A stretch of DNA of 64,000 nt from Serinicoccus sediminis (GTDB lineage: Bacteria > Actinomycetota > Actinomycetes > Actinomycetales > Dermatophilaceae): contig NZ_SDVA01000006.1 of assembly GCF_004153545.1 (NCBI RefSeq), positions 1 to 64,000 of the forward strand. Direction: 5' to 3'. A program made the translations under genes and the position numbers. This document shows positions 35,122-43,377 of the stretch, piece after piece (position 1 is the stretch's first letter; each line of letters begins with the position of its first letter). The notes under the pieces are model-generated. The model was not told the DNA's origin and did not search any database. It worked only from the letters and a program-made list of their open reading frames with translations.

Positions 35122-35901
35122 TCAGAGGGCCCCGAAGCGGTAGGCGCCCCGGGAGATGAAGAACGACCGGCCCAGCTCGGCGCTGCGGCACGTGACGCCG
35201 TCCTCGGAGGACAGGCAGGTGGTGTCCCCGACCCGCAGGGTCAAGCCGTACTCCAGCACCGCGGCGTCGGTGTCCTGCACCCCGGTCGTCGGCGCCCCGG
35301 CCGCGTCCGCCCACCATCCGCCCTGGTCGGCGGCGGCGATGCCCGAGAGCGGCTCTGGCGGGCAGGTCCAGGCGCCCCCGGCATCGGTGAGCACCATGGT
35401 GTCGGCCGTGTCGACCGGGCACTCGCCGACCCCGTCCTCCACCAGGTGGTCGGGATTGGGCGAGTAGGTCTTGTCGAGCAGCTGGCAGGACGCGCTCGGG
35501 CCGTTCAGCACGCAGGCGAGGTTGCCGGTGGGCGTGACGAACGCGGCCCGGTCGCCCTGCACGGTGATCGTCGAGCCGTCCTCGGAGACGCTGCGGTCGC
35601 CGCGCTCGGGCTCGATGTCGGCAGGCTCGGTGGGAGGGGGAGCCGGCTGCGTGTCGGGTGCGCCCCCGGTGCCGTCCGCCCCGTCGCCGGAGCCGTCGCC
35701 CTCGGCCTCGGGCGACCCGGTCGAGGCCGCACCCGCGTCGGACCCCGCCTCGTCCGAGCCCCCGCCCGCGTCGTCGTCGCAGCCCGCGAGCAGCACCGTG
35801 CCCAGCGCGAGGAGGACGGCGGCCGACCTCGCCCTGCGGGTCAGGGCACGGCCGCCGTACCGGGTCGTGCCGCTCGTCGGGGTCGTGCCGTTCGCCGCCA
35901 T
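35122..35901 (-). CDS. Secreted lipoprotein of unknown function
   Basis: About 259 aa. A signal peptide with lipobox LLAGC (Cys near residue 41) is followed by an acidic Gly/Ser/Glu-rich linker. The C-terminal globular part has six or more Cys (LACVLNGPSASCQLLD, GECPVD, WTCPPE, TTCLSSEDGVTCR) suggesting disulfides. No family is recognised with confidence. ATG 35901 is favoured because TACGCT (minus strand 35910-35915) lies 8 nt upstream. The gene is divergent from topA. Confidence 0.75.
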   Translation of the reverse strand: MAANGTTPTSGTTRYGGRALTRRARSAAVLLALGTVLLAGCDDDAGGGSDEAGSDAGAASTGSPEAEGDGSGDGADGTGGAPDTQPAPPPTEPADIEPERGDRSVSEDGSTITVQGDRAAFVTPTGNLACVLNGPSASCQLLDKTYSPNPDHLVEDGVGECPVDTADTMVLTDAGGAWTCPPEPLSGIAAADQGGWWADAAGAPTTGVQDTDAAVLEYGLTLRVGDTTCLSSEDGVTCRSAELGRSFFISRGAYRFGAL

Positions 35902-36004
35902 AGGGAGCCAGCGTAGCCCGCGGCTCACCATGGGCTACGGTGACGCCCGAGGTCCCGTGTCGGAGGTCGCGACGAATCCGCGGCACACGGGGCGAAGGAG
36001 AACC

Positions 36005-38731
36005 GTGGCACCTGGCACCAAGCTGGTCATCGTCGAGTCCCCGGCGAAGGCCCAGAAGATCGGCGAGTACCTCGGCAAGGACTTCCGGGTCGACGCGAGC
36101 GTCGGCCACATCCGGGACCTGCCGAACCCCTCAGAGCTCCCGGCGGAGATGAAGAAGGGGCCCTACGGCAAGTTCGCCATCGCCGTCGACGACGGTTTCG
36201 AGCCCTACTACGTCGTCGACGCCGACAAGAAGAAGAAGGTCACCGAGCTCAAGCGGGCGCTCAAGGACGCCGACGAGCTCTTCCTCGCGACCGACGAGGA
36301 CCGCGAGGGCGAGGCCATCGCGTGGCACCTGCTCGAGGTGCTCAAGCCCAAGGTCCCCGTGCGGCGCATGGTCTTCCACGAGATCACCAAGGAGGCCATC
36401 CAGCGGGCCGTCAACGACACCCGCGAGCTGGACACGCACCTCGTCGACGCGCAGGAGAGTCGGCGCATCCTGGACCGGCTCTTCGGCTACGAGGTGTCAC
36501 CCGTGCTGTGGCGCAAGGTCAAGCAGGGGCTGTCGGCCGGCCGCGTGCAGTCGGTGGCGACCCGCCTCGTCGTGGAGCGCGAGCGCGAGCGCATGGCCTT
36601 CACGGTGGCGTCCTACTGGGACGTCGAGGGGGAGTTCGCCCCCGGCGGCAACAGCGGCCAGGGGTTCGAGGCCAAGCTCACCGGCATCGACGGGTCCAAG
36701 GTCGCCAGCGGCCGTGACTTCGCCGACGACGGGACCCTGAAGACGAGGAACGCCGTGCAGCTGGACGCCGCGGCGGCCGAGGCGATCGCCGCCGGCACCC
36801 GGGAGGCCGACGTCGTGGTCCGGGAGGTGTCGGAGAAGCCCTACACACGCCGTCCCTCCGCGCCCTTCACCACCTCCACCCTGCAGCAGGAGGCCTCGCG
36901 CAAGCTGCGGATGAACAGCCAGAGCACCATGCGCACCGCGCAGCGGCTCTACGAGAACGGCTACATCACCTACATGCGCACCGACTCGACCAGCCTGTCG
37001 AGCCAGGCGGTCAGCGCCGCCCGCAGCCAGGCCCGGGACATGTACGGCGCCGACTTCGTGCCCGAGACCCCGCGGACCTACGGCAAGAAGAGCAAGAACG
37101 CCCAGGAGGCGCACGAGGCGATCCGCCCCGCGGGTGACTCCTTCCGCACCCCGGCCCAGGTGGCCGGGGAGATCCGGGGCGGGGAGTACGCCCTCTACGA
37201 GCTCATCTGGAAGCGCACCGTCGCCTCGCAGATGGCCGACGCCAAGGGCTCGACCGCCAGCGTCAAGCTCACCGCCACCCTGCCCGAGGGCACCCGGGCC
37301 GGCGGCACGGCATACTCCAGCGCCGAGTTCTCCGCCTCGGGGACCGTCATCACCTTCCGCGGCTTCCTCGCCGCCTACGAGGAGGGTCGCGACGAGAGCC
37401 GCTACGGCGAGGACAGCGCGATGGGTATGCGGCTGCCGAAGCTGGGCGAGGGCGTCGCGCTGGAGACGCTGCGGGCCGACGCGCAGGGCCACCAGACCAG
37501 CCCGCCCGCCCGCTACACCGAGGCCACCCTGGTCAAGGCGCTGGAGGAGCGCGGCATCGGCCGGCCCTCGACCTACGCGGCGACCGTCGGCACCATCCAG
37601 GACCGTGGCTACGTCCACAGCCGCGGCTCGGCGCTGGTGCCGACCTGGCTGGCCTTCGCGGTCACCCAGCTGCTCGAACAGCACTTCCCGCGGCTGGTCG
37701 ACTACGACTTCACCGCGTCGATGGAGACCGACCTCGACAAGATCGCCAACGGCGAGGAGCAGCGGGTCGCCTGGCTGCAGCGCTTCTACTTCGGCGACCA
37801 GGCGAGCAGCACGCAGGGCCTGCGCGACCTCGTGGCCGACCTCGGCGACATCGACGCCCGCGCCGTGTCCGCGGTGACGACCGGCGACGGCACGGTCGTG
37901 CGCGTCGGCCGCTACGGCCCCTACGTCGAGCTGCCGGGCGAGGACGGCGAGACGCCGCGGCGGGCGACGGTGCCCGACGAGATCGCCCCGGACGAGATGA
38001 CCGCGGCCAAGGCCGAGGAGCTGCTCGCGGCCGCCGCCGACGACGGGCGGGTGCTCGGCACCGACCCCGAGACCGGCCGGGAGATCATCGCCAAGAACGG
38101 CCGCTACGGCCCCTACGTCACCGAGGTGGTCGAGGACGAGGACGGCGAGGCCAAGGGCGCGAAGAAGAAGGCCAAGGTCAAGCCGCGCACCGGGTCGCTC
38201 TTCGCCGACATGGACCTCGCCACCATCGAGCTGGACACCGCGCTGCGGCTGCTCTCGCTGCCGCGGGTCGTCGGCCAGGACGCCGAGGGCGTGGACATCA
38301 CCGCGCAGAACGGCCGGTACGGGCCCTACCTCAAGAAGGGGACCGACAGCCGCTCGCTGGAGACCGAGGCGCAGATCTTCGACATCACCCTCGAGGAGGC
38401 GCTGGCGATCTACGCCCAGCCCAAGCAGCGCGGTCGCGGGGCGGTCAAGCCACCGCTCGCGGAGTTCGGCGAGGACCCGGTGTCGGGCCGCAAGGTCGTC
38501 GTCAAGGACGGCCGGTTCGGGCCCTACGTCACCGACGGGGAGACCAACGCCACCCTGCGCCGCGGCGACGACCCGGAGACGCTGACCGAGGAGCGGGCCT
38601 TCGAGCTCATCGCGGAGAAGCGGTCCAAGGGGCCGACGACCCGCAAGAAGCCGGCGACCAGGTCCAAGACCACGCGCAAGGCCCCCGCGAAGAAGAGCAG
38701 CACGACCAAGGCGTCGCCCAAGAAGTCCTGA
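36005..38731 (+). CDS. topA: DNA topoisomerase I
   Basis: About 908 aa. It relaxes negative supercoils. The Toprim domain starts at LVIVESPAKAQKIGEYLG with the acidic triad ATDEDREGEA. The active-site Tyr is in GYITYMRTDSTSLS near residue 320. The C-terminal half has three repeats (GRYGPYV-containing) without zinc fingers, then a Lys/Ser/Thr-rich basic tail (residues about 870-908) typical of actinobacterial TopA and thought to aid processivity. GTG 36005 follows AAGGAG at 35995-36000. Its gene is convergent with the PLP enzyme, with 13 bp between. Confidence 0.96.
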   Translation: MAPGTKLVIVESPAKAQKIGEYLGKDFRVDASVGHIRDLPNPSELPAEMKKGPYGKFAIAVDDGFEPYYVVDADKKKKVTELKRALKDADELFLATDEDREGEAIAWHLLEVLKPKVPVRRMVFHEITKEAIQRAVNDTRELDTHLVDAQESRRILDRLFGYEVSPVLWRKVKQGLSAGRVQSVATRLVVERERERMAFTVASYWDVEGEFAPGGNSGQGFEAKLTGIDGSKVASGRDFADDGTLKTRNAVQLDAAAAEAIAAGTREADVVVREVSEKPYTRRPSAPFTTSTLQQEASRKLRMNSQSTMRTAQRLYENGYITYMRTDSTSLSSQAVSAARSQARDMYGADFVPETPRTYGKKSKNAQEAHEAIRPAGDSFRTPAQVAGEIRGGEYALYELIWKRTVASQMADAKGSTASVKLTATLPEGTRAGGTAYSSAEFSASGTVITFRGFLAAYEEGRDESRYGEDSAMGMRLPKLGEGVALETLRADAQGHQTSPPARYTEATLVKALEERGIGRPSTYAATVGTIQDRGYVHSRGSALVPTWLAFAVTQLLEQHFPRLVDYDFTASMETDLDKIANGEEQRVAWLQRFYFGDQASSTQGLRDLVADLGDIDARAVSAVTTGDGTVVRVGRYGPYVELPGEDGETPRRATVPDEIAPDEMTAAKAEELLAAAADDGRVLGTDPETGREIIAKNGRYGPYVTEVVEDEDGEAKGAKKKAKVKPRTGSLFADMDLATIELDTALRLLSLPRVVGQDAEGVDITAQNGRYGPYLKKGTDSRSLETEAQIFDITLEEALAIYAQPKQRGRGAVKPPLAEFGEDPVSGRKVVVKDGRFGPYVTDGETNATLRRGDDPETLTEERAFELIAEKRSKGPTTRKKPATRSKTTRKAPAKKSSTTKASPKKS

Positions 38732-38744
38732 GCCGGCCCGCGCC

Positions 38745-39947
38745 TCACACCGACGTGGTCACGGGGCGCTGGCCGCGCGCGAGCACGGCCAGCGCCTGCT
38801 CCAGGTCGTCGATGAGGTCCTCCGGTGCCTCCAGGCCCACGGACAGGCGCAGGATGCCGGCTCCCGGCCGGGCCTCGGCGGCCACCGGTCGGTGGGTCAG
38901 GGCCGCGGGGTGCTGGACGAGGGAGTCGACCCCGCCGAGGGAGACGGCGTGGGTGATGAGGCGGCAGCCCTGGGCGACCGCGGCGGCGGCCTCGTAGCTG
39001 CCGAGGTCGATCGCCAGCACGGCGCCGGGGCCGGCCATCTGGCGACCGATGAGCCGGCGCGGGTCGCCGTCCGCCCCGGGGTAGTAGAGCCCTTGCACGG
39101 CGGGGTGGCCGCGCAGCCACCGGGCCAGCACCTGGGCGCCCTCCTGCTGGGCCCGCACCCGCAGCGGCAGGGTCTGCAGGCCGCGGTGCGCGAGGTAGGC
39201 CGACAGCGGGTGCAGCACGGCGCCGGTGACGGCGCGGACCGGGCGGATCCGCTGCGCCCACGCCTCCGAGGTGACGACGGCCCCCGCGAGCACGTCGCCG
39301 TGCCCGGCGAGGAACTTCGTCACCGAGTGCAAGACGATGCTCGCCCCCAGCTCCAATGGGCGCTGCAGCACGGGGGTCGCGAAGGTGTTGTCCACGAGGA
39401 CGGGCACGTCGCCGGCGGCCGCGACGACCTCGCGCAGGTCCACCAGGTCCAGGGTGGGGTTGGCCGGGGTCTCGACGACGACCAGACCGGTGTCGGCCTC
39501 GATCGCCCCGGCCACCCCCTCGGGGTCGGCCCAGGTCACCCGGGTGCCCAGCAGGCCGGTCGCCAGCAGGTGGTCCGAGCCGCCGTAGAGCGGCCGCACC
39601 GCGACCACGTGGGGGGTGCCGGCGCCCGTGCACGCCAGCAGCACGGCGCTGAGGGCGGCCATGCCGGAGGCGAAGGCCACCCCGGCCTCGCCGCCCTCGA
39701 GCTCGGCGAGCGCCTCCTCGAAGCGCGCGACGCCCGGGCTCCACAGCCGCTGGTAGACGGCCGACTGCCCGTCCAGGCGCGCTCCGCCCCCGGCCATCTG
39801 GTCGTAGGCCTCACCACCGGACTCGACGTCCGGCAGGGGGTAGGTGCTGGACAGGTCGATGGGCGGGACGTGCACCCCGAGCGCGGTGAGGTCGGCGCGG
39901 CCGGCATGGACGGCGCGGGTGTCGAGGTCGGGACGGGGAAGTGCCAT
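38745..39947 (-). CDS. Cys/Met-metabolism PLP enzyme (cystathionine gamma-synthase/lyase-like)
   Basis: About 400 aa. A fold-type I PLP enzyme of the Cys/Met group: ASGMAALSAVLLA near residue 95, VVVETPANPTLDLVDL, VLVDNTFATPVLQRPLELGASIVLHSVTKFLAGHGD (Lys in SVTKF binds PLP), and SVGLEAPEDLIDDLEQAL. It could be a cystathionine gamma-synthase, gamma-lyase or methionine gamma-lyase; the sequence does not decide. It is divergent from an Lrp-type regulator 173 bp away, which plausibly controls it in response to an amino acid (inferred). Confidence 0.85.
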   Translation of the reverse strand: MALPRPDLDTRAVHAGRADLTALGVHVPPIDLSSTYPLPDVESGGEAYDQMAGGGARLDGQSAVYQRLWSPGVARFEEALAELEGGEAGVAFASGMAALSAVLLACTGAGTPHVVAVRPLYGGSDHLLATGLLGTRVTWADPEGVAGAIEADTGLVVVETPANPTLDLVDLREVVAAAGDVPVLVDNTFATPVLQRPLELGASIVLHSVTKFLAGHGDVLAGAVVTSEAWAQRIRPVRAVTGAVLHPLSAYLAHRGLQTLPLRVRAQQEGAQVLARWLRGHPAVQGLYYPGADGDPRRLIGRQMAGPGAVLAIDLGSYEAAAAVAQGCRLITHAVSLGGVDSLVQHPAALTHRPVAAEARPGAGILRLSVGLEAPEDLIDDLEQALAVLARGQRPVTTSV

Positions 39948-40108
39948 ACCGCCATGATGGAGAAACTGCGTCGAAAGTTCAAGGACGCCACAGGATCAGC
40001 GGTACGATCCGCGTCCTGACGATGTTCGTCCCGGAACGCCACGCGTCGGCCGTAGCATCAGCGCCTCGATCCGGACCGGCGCGGCGCCCGGCCGGGTGAG
40101 GGGCGGCA

Positions 40109-40114
40109 TACCCT
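40109..40114 (+). promoter_or_regulatory. -10 element TACCCT (leaderless start of the Lrp-type gene)
   Basis: TACCCT ends exactly 6 nt before GTG 40121. It is part of one copy of the GGCATACC octamer. Confidence 0.55.
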
Positions 40115-40120
40115 GATCCC

Positions 40121-40660
40121 GTGCCGAAGAATCCTCGTGACGACAAGCCCCTCGACGACACCGACCTGGCGCTGGTGCGCCTGCTCGAGGTGGACGGGCG
40201 CATGTCGAACGCCATGCTGGCCCGCGAGGTCGGCATCGCCGAGTCCACCTGCCTGGTCCGCGTCCGGTCGCTGCGCGAGCGCGGTGTCGTCCGCGGCATC
40301 CACGCCGACATCGACCCCGTCGCGGTGGCGAGACCGGTCGAGGCGATGATCGCCATCCGCTTCGGCGGCCACCGGCGCGCCAACTTCGAGGAGTTCACCC
40401 GCGAGGTGCCGCTGCTGCCGGGGGTGCTCGGCGCGTTCCACGTCTCGGGTGCCATCGACTACTACGTGCACGTCGCGGTGCCGAGCGCGGACGCGCTGCG
40501 CGACTTCGTGCTCGACCACCTCACCAACCGGCCCGGCGTGCTGCACGCCGAGACCAGCCTCATCTTCGAGTCGCTGCGCGGCAGGGGCACCCTGACGGCC
40601 GAGGACGAGGGCCCCGCCGACGAGGGCCCCGCCGACGAGGGCCCCGCCGACGAGGCTTGA
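40121..40660 (+). CDS. Lrp/AsnC-family regulator
   Basis: About 179 aa. The N-terminal HTH is LDDTDLALVRLLEVDGRMSNAMLAREVGIAESTCLVRVRSLRERGVVRGIHADIDP; the RAM effector-binding domain follows (AFHVSGAIDYYVHVAVPSADALRDFV). The last 18 residues are an acidic repeat, DEGPA three times, encoded by a 15-bp DNA repeat (about 40612-40656), a likely slippage product. Divergent orientation to the PLP enzyme suggests local control by an amino acid. Leaderless from TACCCT. Confidence 0.88.
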   Translation: MPKNPRDDKPLDDTDLALVRLLEVDGRMSNAMLAREVGIAESTCLVRVRSLRERGVVRGIHADIDPVAVARPVEAMIAIRFGGHRRANFEEFTREVPLLPGVLGAFHVSGAIDYYVHVAVPSADALRDFVLDHLTNRPGVLHAETSLIFESLRGRGTLTAEDEGPADEGPADEGPADEA

Positions 40661-40687
40661 CCCTCACGCTCCGTGAGGCTGCACGCT
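40657..40687 (+). promoter_or_regulatory. MerR-type promoter/operator before the TipA-like gene
   Basis: TTGACC (40657-40662) is followed by a perfect palindrome CCTCACG-CTC-CGTGAGG (40662-40678). A weak -10 (CACGCT, 40682-40687) would give the 19-bp spacer typical of MerR-regulated promoters. The overlap of palindrome and spacer suggests autoregulation. Confidence 0.5.
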
Positions 40688-40694
40688 GGGGCGG

Positions 40695-41468
40695 GTGACG
40701 CAGATGACGACGCAGGAGACGTGGACGGTCGGCCAGGTGGCCGCCGAGGTGGGCGTGAGCATCCGCACGCTGCACCACTACGACGAGATCGGTCTGGTGG
40801 TGCCGGGCGGGCGCAGCCTCGCCGGCTACCGCCTCTACACCCCGGCGGACCTCGCCCGGCTCCGGCACGTCGTGGTCTACCGCCGGCTCGGCTTCGGGCT
40901 GGAGGAGATCGCCGCGCTGCTGCACCAGGACGCCGACGTGGTCGGCCACCTGCGGCGGCAGCGGGCGAGCGTCACGGACCGGATCGGGCAGCTGCACGAG
41001 CTGACCCGGTTGATCGACGCAGCACTGGAGGACGAGATGAACGACAACCAGGTGAGCACCGAGGAGATGCGGCGGATCTTCGGCGACGACTTCGACGACG
41101 ACTACGCCGTGGAGGCGGAGCAGCGCTGGGGTGACACCGAGGCGTGGACGCAGAGCCGTGAGCGCGCCGCGGGCTACACCGCGCAGCAGTGGCAGCAGGT
41201 CAAGGACGAGCAGGACGACCTCAACGCGCGCTTCGTCGCGGCGATGCGCGAGGGGCGGGCGCCCGACTCGGCGACCGGCACCGAGCTCGCGGAGGAGGCC
41301 CGCCAGCAGATCTGCCGGTGGTTCTACGACTGCCCGCGGGAGATGCATGCCGCCATCGCGCAGATGTACGTCACCGACCCGAGGTTCACGAAGACCTACG
41401 AGGACATCGCCCCGGGGCTGGCGCAGTACGTCCACGACGCGGTCGTCGCCAACGCCGCCCGCGGGTGA
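40695..41468 (+). CDS. TipA-type MerR regulator with TipAS domain
   Basis: About 257 aa. MerR HTH: WTVGQVAAEVGVSIRTLHHYDEIGLVVPGGRSLAGYRLYTPADL, then a coiled coil (about 75-120), then a TipAS domain (about 140-255) with DPRFTKTYEDIAPGLAQYVHDAVVANA. TipAS domains bind thiopeptides and other multidrug ligands. GTG 40695 or ATG 40704 may start it. It carries a MerR-type palindromic operator upstream, suggesting it activates itself. No drug pump is linked. Confidence 0.88.
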   Translation: MTQMTTQETWTVGQVAAEVGVSIRTLHHYDEIGLVVPGGRSLAGYRLYTPADLARLRHVVVYRRLGFGLEEIAALLHQDADVVGHLRRQRASVTDRIGQLHELTRLIDAALEDEMNDNQVSTEEMRRIFGDDFDDDYAVEAEQRWGDTEAWTQSRERAAGYTAQQWQQVKDEQDDLNARFVAAMREGRAPDSATGTELAEEARQQICRWFYDCPREMHAAIAQMYVTDPRFTKTYEDIAPGLAQYVHDAVVANAARG

Positions 41469-41514
41469 GCCGGAGCTCTGTGGATCGCCGGGAGGGGACG
41501 TCATACCCGTCCCG

Positions 41515-41520
41515 TAGGCT
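41515..41520 (+). promoter_or_regulatory. -10 element TAGGCT (leaderless start of tmk)
   Basis: TAGGCT ends exactly 6 nt before GTG 41527. Confidence 0.6.
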
Positions 41521-41526
41521 TCCCAC

Positions 41527-42192
41527 GTGACCGAGCCGACCCCGCCCACCACCGCCGCACGCGGTGCCGGGCGGGGTCTGTTCATCGCCGTCGAGGGCGG
41601 GGACGGCGCGGGGAAGTCGACGCAGTCCGCGCGGCTGGGGAAGTGGCTGGAGGGCGAGGGGTATGTCGTGCGCCACACCCGCGAGCCGGGCGGCACCGCC
41701 CTGGGGCGCACCCTGCGCGAGCTGGTGCTGCACGGTGAGGACGGCTCGGTGTCCCCGCGCGCGGAGGCGCTGATCTTCGCGGCCGACCGCGCGCACCACG
41801 TCGCGACCGTGGTCCGGCCCGCCCTGGACCGGGGCGAGGTCGTCATCACCGACCGCTACCTCGACTCCTCGGTGGCCTACCAGGGGGCGGCCCGCGCGCT
41901 GGGGCACGAGGAGGTGCGCGCGCTGTCGCTGTGGGCGACCGAGGGGCTCCAGCCCCACCTCACCGTGCTGCTCGACGTCAGCGCCGAGCAGGGTCGGGCG
42001 CGGCGCGGCCGCGTCCACGACCGGCTGGAGCGGGAGGCCGACGCCTTCCACGACCGGGTGCGGCAGGGCTTCCTCGACCTCGCCTCCCGCGACCCCGACC
42101 GCTACCTCGTGCTCGACGCGCACGCCGACGCCGGCCGGCTCGCCGAGCAGGTCCGCGAGCGTGTGACCCCGCTGCTGGGGCACCTCCGGTGA
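41527..42192 (+). CDS. tmk: Thymidylate kinase
   Basis: About 221 aa. It phosphorylates dTMP to dTDP. The P-loop VEGGDGAGKSTQ near residue 23, HTREPGGTALG, and DRYLDSSVAYQGAARALG (the DRY/H motif) are clear. The LID region RARRGRVHDRLEREADAFHDRV follows. The P-loop lacks an early basic residue, as in type II enzymes with basic residues in the LID. The stop overlaps holB's start (GTGA at 42189). Confidence 0.95.
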   Translation: MTEPTPPTTAARGAGRGLFIAVEGGDGAGKSTQSARLGKWLEGEGYVVRHTREPGGTALGRTLRELVLHGEDGSVSPRAEALIFAADRAHHVATVVRPALDRGEVVITDRYLDSSVAYQGAARALGHEEVRALSLWATEGLQPHLTVLLDVSAEQGRARRGRVHDRLEREADAFHDRVRQGFLDLASRDPDRYLVLDAHADAGRLAEQVRERVTPLLGHLR

Positions 42193-43352
42193 GCGTCTTC
42201 GCCCAGCTCGTGGGTCAGCCCCGGGTGGTGCAGACGCTGCGCCGGGCCGCCGGCGACCCGGCCGCGATGACGCACGCCTGGCTGTTCACCGGGCCCCCCG
42301 GGTCGGGACGGTCGGTCGCCGCCCGCACCTTCGCCGCCGCGCTGCAGTGCGAGCAGCTGGAGGGCGGCCCGGAGCAGGTGGGGTGCGGGCGGTGCCAGCC
42401 GTGCCGCATGGTCATGGCCGGCAGCCACCCGGACGTCCGCATCGTCGACACCGAGCAGACCTTCATCAAGGTCGACGAGGCCCGAGAGCTCGTGCTCGAG
42501 GCGCAGGCGCGGCCCAGCCTCGGCCGGTGGCGGGTGATGGTCGTCGAGGACGCGGACCGGCTCAACGACCACTCGGCCAACACGCTGCTCAAGTCCCTCG
42601 AGGAGCCGACGGCACGCACGGTGTGGATGCTCTGCGCCCCGTCCCTGGAGGACGTCCTGGTGACCATCCGCTCGCGCTGCCGGCACGTGCGGCTCGGCAC
42701 CCCCTCCGCCGGGGCGGTCGCCGACCTGCTCATCGAGCGCGACGGGATCGACCCGGCGATGGCGCACTACGCGGCGCGCGCCGCGCAGAGCCACATCGGC
42801 ATCGCGCGGCGGCTGGCGACCGACGAGCACGCCCGCGCCCGCCGGCGCGAGATCACCGGCATACCCCTGTCGCTGGTGACCCTGGGCGACGCCCTGCGGG
42901 CCGCGCAGGATCTCGTGGACGAGGCCGGGGAGGGTGCCAAGGCGACCTCGGCCGACCACGCGGAGGAGCAGCGGCGCGACCTGCTGGAGCAGCTGGGGGC
43001 CGATGCGTCCGCCCGGACCCAGCCGCCCTCGGTGCGGGCCCACCTGCGCCGCCTCGACGACCGGCTCAAGGCGGAGGCCAAGCGGCAGCAGCACGACAGC
43101 ATCGACGCCGCCCTCACCGACCTCGCCTCGGTCTACCGCGACGCGCTGCTCGTGGCGGCCGGCGCGTCGGTGGAGCGCATCAACGCCAGCGAGCCGGAGC
43201 AGATCGAGCGGCTCGCACGTTCCTTCACCGCAGAGGGCCTCCTCGGGGCGCTGGAGACGATCGGCGAGGCGCGCCGGCGGCTCGTCGCCAACGGCGCGCC
43301 GCTGCTGGTCCTGGAGGCCATGATGATTGGGTTGCTCTTGCCCCGGGGGTGA
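42189..43352 (+). CDS. holB: DNA polymerase III delta' subunit
   Basis: About 387 aa. Clamp-loader subunit. It has the AAA-type fold with TGPPGSGRSVAA (Walker A with Arg replacing the Lys, so probably no ATP hydrolysis, as in other delta' proteins). A zinc module CGRCQPC near residue 63, VVEDADRLNDHSANTLLKSLEEP and TIRSRCRHVRL (SRC motif) follow. The C-terminal collar domain is long. It is coupled to tmk by GTGA, the standard pair in bacteria. The downstream hydrolase starts 25 nt later. Confidence 0.93.
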   Translation: MSVFAQLVGQPRVVQTLRRAAGDPAAMTHAWLFTGPPGSGRSVAARTFAAALQCEQLEGGPEQVGCGRCQPCRMVMAGSHPDVRIVDTEQTFIKVDEARELVLEAQARPSLGRWRVMVVEDADRLNDHSANTLLKSLEEPTARTVWMLCAPSLEDVLVTIRSRCRHVRLGTPSAGAVADLLIERDGIDPAMAHYAARAAQSHIGIARRLATDEHARARRREITGIPLSLVTLGDALRAAQDLVDEAGEGAKATSADHAEEQRRDLLEQLGADASARTQPPSVRAHLRRLDDRLKAEAKRQQHDSIDAALTDLASVYRDALLVAAGASVERINASEPEQIERLARSFTAEGLLGALETIGEARRRLVANGAPLLVLEAMMIGLLLPRG

Positions 43353-43377
43353 GACGAGACGGGAAGGGACACACCAC

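Noticed and set aside
42189-43352. Walker A Lys to Arg change in delta' as a defect
   Set aside because: Delta' subunits commonly lack ATPase activity and have altered P-loops; all other features are normal.
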